From assembly GCF_047675955.1 (NCBI RefSeq), contig NC_132919.1, forward strand, positions 68,738,816 to 68,802,815: a stretch of 64,000 nucleotides of DNA. The letters are read 5' to 3'. The notes beneath the pieces were generated by a model, which ran no database searches, was not told the origin of the DNA, and saw nothing but the letters and a program-made list of their open reading frames with translations. Both the position numbers and the translations under genes were made by a program. Below are positions 1 through 15,500 of the stretch, in pieces. The stretch is from Chlorocebus sabaeus. Its lineage: Eukaryota; Chordata; Mammalia; Primates; Cercopithecidae. Each line of letters begins with the position of its first letter. Position 1 is the stretch's first letter.

Positions 1-894
1 CATCTTGGCTAACACGGTGAAACCCCGTCTCTGCTAAAAATACAAAAAATTAGCCGGGCGCAGTGGCAGGCGCCCGTAGTCCCAGCTACTTGGGAGGCTG
101 AGACAGGAGAATGGCATGAACCCGGGAGGCGGAGCTTCCAGTGAGCCGACTGCGCCACTGCACTCCAGCCTGGGCGATGAGCAAGACTCCATCTCAAAAA
201 AAAAAAAAAAAGGAAAAGGCCGGACATGGTGGCTCACACCTGTAATCCCAGCACTTTGGGAGGCTGAGGCAAGCGGATCACAAGGTCAGGAGATCGAGAC
301 CATGGTGAAACCCTGTCTCTACTAAAAACAAAAAAATTAGCCGGGCATGGTGGCAGGCGCCTGTAGTCCCAGCTACTCAGAGAGCTGAGGCAGGAGAACG
401 GTGTGAACCCAGGAGATGGAGCTTGCAGTGAGCTGACATTGCGCCACCGCACTCCAGCCTGGGTGAAAAAGTGAGACTCCGTCTCAAAAAAAAAAAAAAA
501 AAAAAAGAAAAGGCCGGGCAGGAGATCAAGACCATCCTGGCTAACACGGTGAAACCCCGTCTCTTCTAAAAATACAAAAAATCAGCCAGGCATGGTAGAA
601 TGTACCTGTAGTCCCAGTTACTTGGGAGGCTGAGGCAAGTGAATCGCTTGAACCCGGAAGGCAGAGGTTGCAGTGAGCCGAGATCGCATCACTGCACTCC
701 AGCCTGGGTGACGGAGCGAGACTCCGTCTCCAAAAAAAAAAAAAAAAGATTGTCTTGGGGAACTGGGGTTCTGAAAAGGTTGGCAATAATAACATTAACA
801 AGAAGAAACACATATTGAATGCTCTGTAGGTGCTAAGCAGTGGGATAAGTTTTTACTGTGTCAATCTATGGATTACCTAGTGTGATTCTTACGA

Positions 895-926
<32 letters not shown>

Positions 927-1801
927 TAGATAGTGTGTGTGTGTGAGAGAGAGAGAGACAGTCTCCCTCTGTTGCCCAGAGTGGAGCATAGTGGTATAAT
1001 CTCAGCTCACTGCAACCTCTGCGTCCCAGGTTCAAGCAATTCTCCCGCCTCAGTCTCCCGAGTAGCTGGGATTACAGGTGTGTGCCACCACGCCTGGCTA
1101 ATTTTTGTGTTTTTAGCAGAGATGGAGTTTCGCTATGTTGGCCAGGCTGGTCTCGTACTCCTAACCTCAAGTGATCCAACCGCCTCGGCCTCCCAAAGTG
1201 CTGGCTGGGATTATAGGCGTGAGCCACTGCACCCAGCCTAATTCCTTTAGTTTCTTTTTTTTTTGAGACAGTCTCGCTCTGTCACCCAGGCTGGAGTGCA
1301 GTGGCACAATCTCGGCTCACCGCAACCTCCACCTCCCAGGTTCAAGTGATTCTCCTGTCTCAGCCTCCCACGTAGCTGGGATTACAGGAGCACACTGCCA
1401 CACCCAGCTTATTTTTTGTATTTTAGTAGAGACGGAGTTTCACTGTATTGCCCAGGCCTCCCAAAGCGCTAGGATGACAGGCATGAGACACCACTCCTGG
1501 CCTAGAACAACTGTTATTTGGGTCACAGAACCCTTTGAGTATCTGATGGAAACTACGGATTCTCTCTCCAGAGAAGTGCACACACACAGGATTTAATGAG
1601 CTCCTCCTGTCTGAGGCAATAGCTTAGGGAACCGACTCCACAAGGCAGAGGCAATCCCAGCCCTGTGTTTCTCCCCAGCCCTTCAGCAGGCCTGAGATGG
1701 GCGGGGAGAGGCTTGGCTGCCAGGTCGTGAGATATCTGTGGGTTCCTAGCCAAAGGATTGTTCCTTTTTCCCCAATTCCCAACTCCCTCCTCCTCACTTA
1801 C
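1..1801. repeat. IFI35 intron 1 (part): five Alus and a compound microsatellite
   Basis: Alus on the plus strand lie at about 1-213 (cut by the window edge), 219-506 and 513-747 (lacking its first part). Alus on the minus strand lie at about 951-1239 and 1253-1502. A microsatellite of GATA, GACA, TG and GA units fills 893-958 directly before the third block. The remaining 748-890 and 1503-1800 are single-copy with nothing recognised. Confidence 0.85.
893..958. repeat. Compound microsatellite GATA/GACA/TG/GA
   Basis: Runs of GATA, then GACA, then GATA again, then TG and GA follow each other without a break and lead straight into a minus-strand Alu. Confidence 0.9.
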
Positions 1802-1822
1802 GGCATTCAGCGGGGCTGACAT
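1802..1822 (-). CDS. IFI35: IFI35 exon 1 coding part (gene runs off the left edge)
   Basis: The minus strand reads ATG and seven codons, MSAPLNA, followed at once by a consensus donor GTAAGTG (1801 downwards). This matches the start of interferon-induced 35 kDa protein (human MSAPLDA, then an intron at the same place). IFI35 is an interferon-induced protein that pairs with NMI through NID domains and acts in innate signalling, in the cytoplasm and also outside cells (established knowledge). Only this first coding exon lies here; the coiled-coil and NID exons would be beyond base 1. Position supports the call: in human, IFI35 lies downstream of RPL27 on the same strand, as it does here. The open frame that continues to 1553 is intron. 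The start was chosen because upstream sequence has an interferon-type promoter and the donor falls in the expected place. An alternative, that this is a chance ATG, is unlikely given the synteny. Confidence 0.85.
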
Positions 1823-1995
1823 GGGTCTCGGGTCTGTTTGGCAAGAGCTGAGGCCTCAGAGCTGGGCACACTGGCAGAATCCACCACAACTGAACTCTTG
1901 TTTGTACCCGTCCCCTCCAAGGGCTTTGGTCTCTCGCAGCCCCAGCAGGACCCAAACACCTCAGGAGGTTCTGCTCGCAGGCTGTTTGCTTCCAC

Positions 1996-2010
1996 TTTCA
2001 TTTCCGTGAA
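1996..2010 (-). promoter_or_regulatory. IFI35: Overlapping GAS (STAT) and ETS-IRF composite sites upstream of IFI35
   Basis: TTCCGTGAA at 2002-2010 fits the STAT consensus TTCN3GAA exactly. On the minus strand, 1996-2005 reads GGAAATGAAA, which fits the ETS-IRF composite element GGAANNGAAA exactly and contains the IRF core AANNGAAA. The two share four bases. They lie about 175 bp upstream of the IFI35 start codon, where a proximal promoter is expected. IFI35 is induced by type I and type II interferon (established), so STAT and IRF input fits; binding itself is inferred. Confidence 0.7.
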
Positions 2011-2119
2011 ATCCCTGCCCTCTGGCGCTCACATGCCGCCCCCTGCCGAGGCCTCCCCACCCCTGGGAGGAGCCTTCTTGATCATCAAAGTCGACGTCAC
2101 TTAGCCATGGTGCCTCAAG

Positions 2120-4141
2120 GAAAGCCACCTCACAGCAACTGCAAACTGGCCCCAGTCAACCATTCCCAGCAATCTCGGACAAGCGCATTGGTAGACCCTG
2201 CTTTGTCAATGGATTATTTCCCTAGAGCCTAGAATAATGCTGGGCACATCAACATTGATAACATAATTGTTGAATGAGCTGGGCGCGGTGGCTTACACCT
2301 GTAATCCCAGCACTCTGGGAGGTCCAGGCGGGCAGATCACCTGAGGTCAGGAGACCAGCCTGGCCAACATGGTGAAACCCCATCTTTACTAAAAAAATAC
2401 AAAAATTAGCCGGGCGTGGTGGTGCAGTCCTATAATCCTAGCTACTTGTGAGGCCGAGGCAGAATAGCTGGAACCCGGGAGGCAGAGGTTGCATTGAGCC
2501 GAGATAGTGCTGTTGCACTCCAACCTGGGTGACAAGAGTGAAACTCCACCTCAAAAAATAAAGTAATACTTGCTGAATGAACGAGAAACACAGTCAGGAC
2601 AGATAAAGCCCATAGTTCAAGTTCACAAAACTGCCAGGCGCAGTGGCTCATGCCTGTAATCCCAGCACTTTGGGAGGTCGAGGCGGGTGGATCATGAGAC
2701 CACCCTGGCCACCATGGTGAAACCCCTTCTCTACTAAAATACAAAAAATTAGCCAGTCCGGATCACGCCATTGCACTCCAGCCTGGGCGACAGAGCGAGA
2801 TTCCGACTAAAAAAAAAAAGTGCCAATCCCAGCAGCTGGGCCCACACGTGCCTAGGAGGACTGCTTGAGCCCGGGAGTTCGAGGCCAGCCTGGGCAACCC
2901 AGTGAACCTTGTCTCTTAAAAAAAAAGAAGCCTGGGTGCGGTAGCTCATGCCTGTAATCCCAGCACTTTGGGAAGCTGAGGCGGGCGGATCACTTGAGGT
3001 CAGGAGTTGGAGACCAGCCTGACCAACACGGTGAAATGCCGTCTCTACTAAAAATACAAAAATTAGCCGAGCATGGTGGCACAGACCTGTAATCCCAGCT
3101 GCTCGGGAGGCTGAAATGGGGGAATCGCTTGAACCTGGGAGGTGGAGGTTGCAGTGAGCTGAGATTGTGCCACTGTACTCCAGCTTGGTGACAGGGCAAG
3201 ACTCTTGTCTCAAAAAAAAAAAAAATCAGAAAACTGTTAAGAGTGCCCAGCACCGCTGGGCGCAGTGGCTTACTCCTGTAATTCCAGCACTTTGGGAGGC
3301 CGAGGTGGGCGGATCACGAGGTCAGGAGATCAAGACCATCCTGGCTAACACGGTGAAACGTCTCTACTAAAAAATACAAAAAAAAAAAAAATTAGCCGGG
3401 CACGGTCACAGGTGCCTGTAGTCCCAGCTACTCGGGGGGCTAAGGCAGGAGAATGGCGTGAACCCGGGAGGCGGAGCTTGCAGTGAGCCGAGATCGCGCC
3501 ACTAAACTCCAGCCTGGGCCGCAGAGCCAGACTCCGTCTCAAAAAAAAAAAAAAAGACTGCCCAGCACCGAGAGCTATTATGTGGCCAACACCCTTGTGC
3601 TCTACGTGAATTAACTCTTCAAATCAATGCCATGAAGTTGGTTCTATTTTGTTGACTTTACAGATTGAGAAAATTGAGGCACAGAGCATTAGAAACATGC
3701 CCAAGGTCACAGGGCTAGGAATCGGAGAAGCATGGATCCAAACCTGGTAGGAATAGTATTTAAACTTGGGGTTTGATCCTGAGTAGGCAAGCTACTTAAT
3801 AGGAGTCTGTCTCAACAGAGATGCCTTAATACTTAAGTGTGAGAAGATTCAAGTTAAAAAGCTTCCTGGCAGGCCGGGCGCGGTGGCTCACGCCTGTAAT
3901 CCCAGCACTTTGGGAGGCCGAGGCGGGCGGATCACAAGGTCAGGAGATCGAGACCATGGTGAAACCCCGTCTCTACTGAAAAATAGAAAAAAATTAGCCG
4001 GGCGCAGTGGCGGGCGCCTGTAGTCTCAGCTACTCGGGAGGCTGAGGTAGGAGAATGGCGTGAACCCGGGAGGCGGAGCTTGCAGTGAGCCGAGATTGCG
4101 CCACTGCACTCCAGCCTGGGCGACAGAGCGAGACTCCGTCT

Positions 4142-4194
<53 letters not shown>

Positions 4195-5640
4195 TCCTGG
4201 CTGGATGTGGTGGCTCACACCTGTAATCCCAGCACTTTGGGAGGCTGAGGCGGGCAGATCATGAGATCAGGGAGTTCAAGATCATTCTGGCCAACATAGT
4301 GAAACCCTGTCTCTTCTAAAAATTCAGAAATTAGCTGGGTGTGGTGGCACACTCCTGTAGTCCCAGTTACTTGGGAGGCTGAGGCAGAAGAATTGCTTGA
4401 ACCCAGGGTGGGCAGAGGTTGCAATAAGCCAAGATGGCACCACCTCACCCCAGATTGGGTGGGTCAAAGGGCAAAACTCCCTCTCAAAAAAGTTTCCTAA
4501 TAAATAACCTAGCCCAAGGTTTTTTCCAGTTACTCACCAATCCTACTTTGGGCCCCTTCCCGCCCCCTCACCCCCTCCGGTTCCCAAGTGCAAGTGTGGT
4601 ACCTAGCAGACTTGGCAAACTGGCCTGTTTGAATCTTGGTTCCCTCTAGTGACAGAACCAGTTCAGATGGAACACCTATTTCATCCATGCAACATGGCTA
4701 GCTGCAGTCCATTGTGAGGTAAAATGCCAGATCCTAAGAGCCACAGGTCTCTCCTGCAGAAACACAGTAGTGCACAGTAGCGGCACAGCCCAATGCCCAA
4801 GCCCCTTTCGTCACTTTCTTCAAGTCTCCGCCAGCCAGGCCATTTGAGGAGCACTCCCTTGTCCTATTAAACAGCAGCTCTAGGCTTAGGGTTTCACCAC
4901 TGGCATCCGCCGTTACCACCAGGAGCAGCTCTCCAGGGTGGTCCCCATCTCATCTGCACCAGTACCAGCGTCATCTGAAAACTTCGTAGAAACTCAGACC
5001 TCCTGGATGGGTCTGAGGGCAGGATTTCAGCAATCTGTGGCTTAACAAACCATCCAGGTGATCTCTATCTGTGCTAAAGTTTGAGAATTTCAGGTTAGCA
5101 GTTCTCAATCAAAAATATGTGATCCCCACCACTCAGGGGCTTTTGGTTGTCACAAGGAGGGGCAGAGTGTAGCAGAGGTTCTCCTGGCACGCAATGGGTA
5201 GAAGCCAGGGAGGCTACACAATTCTTCACAGGGATTATCAAGCTAAGGACAGAGGCAGTGTAAACCTCATTAAGGCAGATTTAACATTTTCCCAGCCCCT
5301 CATCCATCACCCAGTGTCTTTTTTTGAGATGGAGTCTCGATGTCGCCAGACTGGAGTGTAGTGGTGCTATCTCGGCTCACGGCAACCTCTGCCTCCCAGG
5401 TTCCAGTGATTCTCCTGCCTCAGCCTCCCAAGTAGCTAGGACTACAGACCTGCACCACCACACCCAGCTGACTCTTGTATTTTTAGTAGGGATGGGGTTT
5501 CATCATGTCGGCCAGGATGGTCTCGAATCTCTTGACCTCCTGATCCGCCTGCCTCGGCCTCACACTGGGATTACAGGTGTGAGCCACCATGCCCAGCCCA
5601 TCCAGTGTTTCCTATTCAATAATGTTCTCCTTTGCACAGT
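2120..5640. repeat. IFI35-RPL27 intergenic region: Alus, MIR, MER20-like and other DNA-transposon remains
   Basis: Plus-strand Alus lie at about 2278-2559, 2633-2818 (internal deletion), 2823-2929 (single left monomer), 2931-3226, 3254-3556, 3872-4191 and 4198-4494. A minus-strand Alu lies at about 5312-5599. A MIR occupies about 3570-3750. A MER20-like hAT remnant lies at about 4975-5090, ending in the typical AAAGTTTGAGAA. A second old DNA-transposon-like fragment follows at about 5098-5245. The rest (4500-4970) is single-copy with no gene seen. Confidence 0.75.
3872..4191 (+). mobile_element. Near-consensus AluY with a pure 49-nt A tail
   Basis: It starts at a full GGCCGGGCGCGGTGGCTC and ends in 49 uninterrupted A residues (4143-4191). 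The target copy AAAAAGCTTCCTGGC lies on both sides. A long pure tail points to a recent insertion. Confidence 0.88.
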
Positions 5641-5685
5641 CTGGTAATACAAACAACAGGCAGACACAGGCTTTCCTTTTTAATT

Positions 5686-5691
5686 TTTAAT
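5686..5691 (-). terminator. RPL27: RPL27 poly(A) signal ATTAAA
   Basis: ATTAAA lies on the minus strand 17 nt after the stop codon, giving the very short 3' UTR that is usual for ribosomal protein mRNAs. Cleavage is expected near 5665-5675. Confidence 0.8.
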
Positions 5692-5707
5692 GACCAAAAC
5701 AAAGCAA

Positions 5708-9903
<4,196 letters not shown>

Positions 9904-10138
9904 CTAAAGACGCCCAGAGCCGACTCCTGCCAGCAAGCCCAGGTCTTGGGCCGGAACTTCAGACTGTGTTCACTGTCGCCTTGGTCCAGGCCGCCCGCGG
10001 GCCAGGCTCGCAGGACGGGATCGGATACGTAGCCGCCAGAGACCTAAGGAAGGAACGCACCCGGCGCCGCCCGGACCCTCGACCCCCAAGCCGCGGATGG
10101 CGGCGGATTGAAAGATTCAACCCAAGCTTCTACTCACC

Positions 10139-10177
10139 GGCAGCAACCACTCAGGCCTACAGCAAAAAGGAAAGAAG
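10139..10177 (-). other. RPL27: RPL27 non-coding exon 1 with 5' TOP tract
   Basis: On the minus strand a pyrimidine tract CTTCTTTCCTTTTT begins at about 10177 and runs into GCTGTAGGCC, then ends at a donor CCG|GTGAGT (10138 is the last exon base, so the exon could be read to 10138). This is the terminal oligopyrimidine start that puts ribosomal protein mRNAs under mTOR/LARP1 control (established). The exact first base (10177 or 10174) cannot be fixed by eye. Confidence 0.85.
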
Positions 10178-10179
10178 AA

Positions 10180-10188
10180 CACTTCCGC
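10180..10188 (-). promoter_or_regulatory. RPL27: ETS/GABP site of the RPL27 core promoter
   Basis: The minus strand reads GCGGAAGTG immediately upstream of the TOP tract, a perfect ETS-family core. GABP-type sites close to the start are common in ribosomal protein promoters. There is no TATA box, and the surrounding 9.9-10.3 kb is CpG-rich. Confidence 0.75.
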
Positions 10189-10340
10189 TAACCTTTCACC
10201 CCGGGAAGGAATGACCTCACTTCCTGTCCCGCCCTGCAGGCTTCGCCACGCTACTTGTGTGGTGCTGAGTCTCGAGTTGCGGGCGGAAGAAGCTCATAAG
10301 GGGAACGCAGGGCCCGGCAGCTCATGTATTTGAATCAAGC

Positions 10341-10473
10341 TTTATTAGCAGCTCCAGCAGTAGACAAGAGCAAAGGAGAGTCGTCCAGGCGGACTGAAGA
10401 GCTGGGAGGGCGCGTGTGCTTTGCGTTCTCTGTACTCAGCAGGTAGGCTTTGTTGTAGTTCCTTTCTCTGGCG
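10341..10473 (-). other. Terminal-exon-like unit of unknown transcript upstream of RPL27
   Basis: On the minus strand a good acceptor (pyrimidine tract TTGTGTTCCCCCTCCTAG, AG at 10475-10474) is followed by about 130 nt ending in a canonical AATAAA at 10341-10346. Cleavage would fall near 10320, only about 145 bp before the RPL27 start site. The stretch is single-copy and not a known repeat to me. It could be the last exon of a RUNDC1 read-through or of a non-coding RNA. Read the other way, CAG|GTAGGC at 10442/10443 could be the donor of a transcript diverging from the RPL27 promoter. No protein is recognised in it. Confidence 0.35.
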
Positions 10474-10587
10474 CTAGGAGGGGGAACACAATCTGAAATT
10501 TACTTTTTCTCTTGGCAGACACAGGGAAAAAAATAGGGCATTTATTGGTGCCTGTAGGGGGCTCGGTTAGCTAAAGAGGGAGGGACA

Positions 10588-10895
10588 GGCCGGGCGCGGT
10601 GGCTCAAGCCTGTAATCCCAGCACTTTGGGAGGCCGAGACGGGCGGATCACGAGGTCAGGAGATCGAGACCATCCTGGCTAACACAGTGAAACCCCGTCT
10701 CTACTAAAAAATACAAAAAACTAGCCGGCCGAGGTGGTGGGCGCCTGTAGTCCCAGCTACTCGGGAGGCTGAGGCAGGAGAATGGAGTAAATCCGGGAGG
10801 CGGAGCTTGCAGTGAGCCGAGATCTGGCCACTGCACTCCAGCCTGGGCCACAGAGCGAGACTCCGCCTCAAAAAAAAAAAAAAAAAAAAAAAAAG
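10588..10895 (+). mobile_element. Young Old-World-monkey-type AluY
   Basis: This is a near-consensus Alu with GGCTCAAGCCTG, an ACTAGCCGGCCGAGGTGG centre and GATCTGGCC in the right arm, all typical of cercopithecid AluY. It is flanked by a 15-bp target duplication AAAGAGGGAGGGACA and has a pure A tail. It sits about 400 bp upstream of RPL27. Confidence 0.9.
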
Positions 10896-12475
10896 AGGGA
10901 GGGACAAATATCAGACAAGGGTGGCTGGTCCGATGGTAGTGCGTTATCAGAGCTTATCAACGTTAGGGTCACTAAAGTTGGTATACGACCCTCCACTGCT
11001 AAATTTGGGTTAAAAAAAAAAAACAAGAAGGATATATACCCCCAACAGTTACAGTCTAGTAGTGTCACTGACATTACCAACTAGAATAAGCATGAGGGAG
11101 GTAGAGGAGGAGGATGGCAGCTGCTTACCCTGTGCCAGGCCAGGTTAATCTATTTATGCACATCATCTGATTGGGTCATCATAACACTGAGAGATAGGTA
11201 CTATTATTATCTCCATTCTAGAGTCGAGGAAACTGGCCTAGAGAGATTTGCCCAGTCTATAGTGCATAAGTAGTGGAGCTGGGGCTCAGCCTCAAGTAAT
11301 TCAACTCCTGAGTCCATACTGTTTACCATGTCACCATCCTGAGCACGGATTCTCTCTCAGGCAAGATGTGAGCACTTTATATAAGCCAGCAGCCTGTTTA
11401 ATCTGCACAACTCTGCATCTTAGGCATTCTCCTCCCATTTAGACATGAGGAAATTGCAATTCAGAGAGGATAAACTGCCTATCTGAGGTTAATCCTACTC
11501 AGTGGCATAGACGGGATTCAAATCTAGGTCTGAATCTAGGTCTAGTTGGCTCTCAAACTGAATTATATTTCCCATCACTCACCAGAAGAGTGTTTTCAGA
11601 TGGTACCTTATGTGCTTTCCGAGTTTAAGGGAAAGATAATCTATCTAACAGTTTTTGCTTATCTGAACCTATAGGATTTGTCTTGGGCAACACGTGGGAA
11701 CAATCAGGATTTCATCAGTTCTCTTCTGAAGCTCTCCAGTGATAACAATTTTCCCTGTATCCCTCAGGATCTCATTGCAACGGCTTTTGTTTTGTTTTGA
11801 TTTTTTGAGAGACAGGGTCTCGCTCTGTCCTCCAGGCTGAAGTGTGTAGCACAATCATGGCTCACTGCAGCCTCAACCTCCTGGGCTCGTGATCCTCCCA
11901 CCTCAGCCTCCTTAGTAGCTAGGACTTCAGGTGTGGGCCACCATGACCATGTAATTAAAAAAAAAAAAAAAAATAACAAAGAACTTTTTCTTGTTTTGGT
12001 AGAGATGGGGACTCACTATATTGCCCAGGCTGGTCTCAAAAACTTGTGGGATCAAGTGATCCTCCTACCTGAGCCTCCCAAAGTGTTGGAATTACAGGCA
12101 AGGCACTGTGCCCGGCCCCATTCCAATTTTTTTTTTTTTTTTTCAGACGGAGTCTCACTTTGTCACCCAGGCTGGAGTACAGTGGCGTGATCTCAGCTCA
12201 CTGCAACCTCTACCTCCCAGGTTCAAGCGATTCTCCTGCCTCAGCCTCCTAAGTAACTGGAACTATAGGCTCCCACCACCACACCCAGCTAATTTTTATA
12301 TTTTTTGTAGAGATGGGGTTTTACCATGTTGGCCAGGCTGGTCTCGAACTCCTAGCCTCAAGTGATCTGCTTGCCTCAAACTCCCAAAGTGCTGGGATTA
12401 CAGGCATGAACCACCACGCCTGGCCTCCAGTAGTTTTTAAAATGTCTTCTTCTTATATATTTCATTTTTTATTTA

Positions 12476-12506
<31 letters not shown>

Positions 12507-15500
12507 TTTTGAGGCGGAGTCTTGCTCTGTTGCCCAGGCTGGAGTGCAGTGGCACTATCTCGGCTCACTGCAAGCTCCGCCTCCTGGGTTCACGCCATTC
12601 TCCTGCCTCAGCCTCCCGAGTAGCTGGGACTACAGGCACCTGCCACCACGCCCGGCTAATTTTTTTGTATTTTTAGTAGAGATGGGGTTTCACCGTGTTA
12701 GCCAGGATGGTCTCGATCTCCTGACCTCGTGATCCACCCACCTTGGCCTCCCAAAGTGCTGGGATTACAGGCTTGAGCCACCGCGCCCGGCCATATTTCA
12801 TTTTTTAAAGAGATGAGGTCTTGCTATGTTGCCGGGCTTGAATGCAGTGGCTATTGACAGGTGTGATGTAGCTTCAAACTCCTAGCCTCAAGCGATCCTC
12901 CCATTTCAGCTTCCCAAGTAGCTGGGACTAAGCCACCTTACCCTCCAAATCAAATTAGTAACTAAATCCTCTGAATTTTGTTTTATGTCTTTTATTTTTG
13001 AGATGGAGTCTCACTTTGTTGCCCAGGCTGGAGTGCAGTGGCATGATCTTGGCTCACTGCAACATCAGCCTCCTGAGCTCAAGCAATTCTCCTGCCTCAG
13101 CCTCCCAAGTAACTGACTACAGGCGCATGCCACCATGCCCGGCTAATTTTATATCGGCTAATTTTGTATCTTTAGTAGAGATGGGGTTTCACCATGTTGG
13201 CCAGGCTGGTCTCGAACTCCTGACCACCCACCTTGGCCTCCCCAAGTGCTGGGATTACAGGCGTGAGCCACCATGCCCAGTCAGGATGCTTATTATTATA
13301 TTATTATTATTATTTTTTGAGACGTAGTCTCCCGCTTGCTCCCAGGCTGGAGTGCAGTGGCGCGATATCGGCTCACTGCAAGCTTCACCTCCCAGGTTCA
13401 CACCATTCTCCTGCCTCAGCCTCCCGAGTAGCTGGGACTACAGGCGCCCGCCACCACGCCCGGATAATTTTTTGTATTTTTTAGTAGAGACAGGGTTTCA
13501 CGGTGTTAGCCAGGATGGTCCCGATCTGCTGATCTCGTGATCCGCCCACCTCGACCTCCCAAAGTGTTGGGATTACAGGCGTGAGCCACCATGCCCGGAT
13601 CCCGGGATGCTTATTAAAGTGTCTCCAACCTTAGAGATGGTAATTCTGGTCTGGAGTGGAGCCACGATCTATAGATCTTATTTTGAGCAACAGCTTTAAA
13701 TAACTCTTTTTCTTGAGAAGTCCTTCACTTTTCTTGAAATCCATTGTTGGCTTATTCAATAGTGTGAACTTTCACTCTTCTCCTTCCTTGCCACCTTTCC
13801 TGCAGCATAAATTCCTGACTCCCTCACCCTTCATACCCCCTGGGCTGTTCCTTGTGTCTTTTTCTTCCTCTCCAAGTAGCCAGGCAAAATCCTATTCAAA
13901 TTCTATCCATCCTTCAAGGTTATTCCAGAATTCTCCCAGGCAGAATTAATCTCTCCTTTCTCTGGGCTCTCTCAGCAATCCAATCCGTACTTACCTTTAT
14001 TACAGAACATAATCTTAGTTTGGATATGAGTGGTTCTCATCTCAAAGTGTGGTTCCCAGAGCAGCAGCATCACCATTACCTAGGAACTTGTTAGAAACCA
14101 AATTCTCAGGCCCCACCCCAAAACAAATGAATAAAAAACTCTGGGGATGGGACCCAGTAATTTATATTTTAACAATTTTTCCAAATCTCCAATTGGTATG
14201 GTATCTGCTTTGCTCGACTGTGTTTGTTGAGGGCACGGGGTAGGTTTACTTATCTGTTTCTTTAGCATCTAGCCTGGGCAGGCAGTTGCTAAGTGATCAA
14301 TAGTGAATGAATGACTGAAGAGCACCTTGGACAGCTTTAACAATACTTCGCAGATCATACTTGTACAACACACCCTACACTTCCCCTGCATACATATCCA
14401 TGGCTCTTTACCCTTCCATTCTTGTGTATCCTTGGATATGGGTGGACTGGCCTGTCTCTCCTCCCTTGTCCTGTCTCACCCTAAGCCAAGGACAGAGCTC
14501 TGTTTCCAGTAATGACAGATGATATCAGAGCTTAGCAGATATCTGACTGCAGGGATGCTGATGGAATTGTTGGAATTGTCTCAGTTGATACACACATTTA
14601 GGTTTCAAGAACTTGGACATCGAAGTCATGGCTGCCTGCCTGTCTCCCTGCAGTATAGTCCTTTCGGAGCTGAAATTTCTGGCAATTGTGTGGAAAATAC
14701 CTTCTCCTGCCCATAGTGAGGGTAGGAATGAGGGTGGTGGATAAAGGAGAAAGAGGAACCAAAATCTAGAAACAACATGATACAATGAAGTGACAAGATA
14801 GACTATGGGCTTTGGATTCAGGAAACTTGACTCCAAATCTCAGGAATTCCATCATCATGTAAACGGGGACAGAATATTTAACCTCTGTGCAGTTCAGTTT
14901 CCTCAGCTGTGAAGTGGGGATAATACTGTCCCACCTTGTAAGTAGTGAGAATTAAATTAGAATGAGACAAATGAAAATGCTTCCTGTGATGCTAGCATAC
15001 GGCCTTAATACAAGTTTTGTTTTTGTATTTGAAAAAGACAATACTGGGGTGATCACTGGGCTATGCCATATGGCTATACCAGTTACCACCCACCCTAACT
15101 GATATCCAGAGAAGTGGATTTAAAAGTGCCAATCCTGGCCAAGTGCGGTGGCTCACACCTATAATCCCAGCACTTTGGGAGGCCGAGGTAGGTGGTCACC
15201 TGAGATCAGGAGTTTGAGACCAGACTGACAAATGTGGTGAAACCCCATCTCTATTAAAAATACAAAAGTCAGGGCCAGGCACGGTGGCTCATGCCTGTAA
15301 TCCCAGTACTTTGGGAGGCTGAGGCGGGTGGATCACGAGGTCAGGGGTTCAAGACCAGCCTGACCAACACGGTGAAACCCCGTCTCTACTAAAAATACAA
15401 AAATTAGCTGGGCCTGGTGGCGGGTGCCTGCAATCCCAGCTACTCAGGAGGCTGAGGCAGGAGAATTGCTTGAACCCGGAAGGCGGAGGTTGCAGTGAGC

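Noticed and set aside
12120..13600. Many 60-140 residue frames with FFFFF-ETESRSVAQAGVQW-type proteins here and throughout
   Set aside because: These are the standard translations of minus-strand Alus, not genes.
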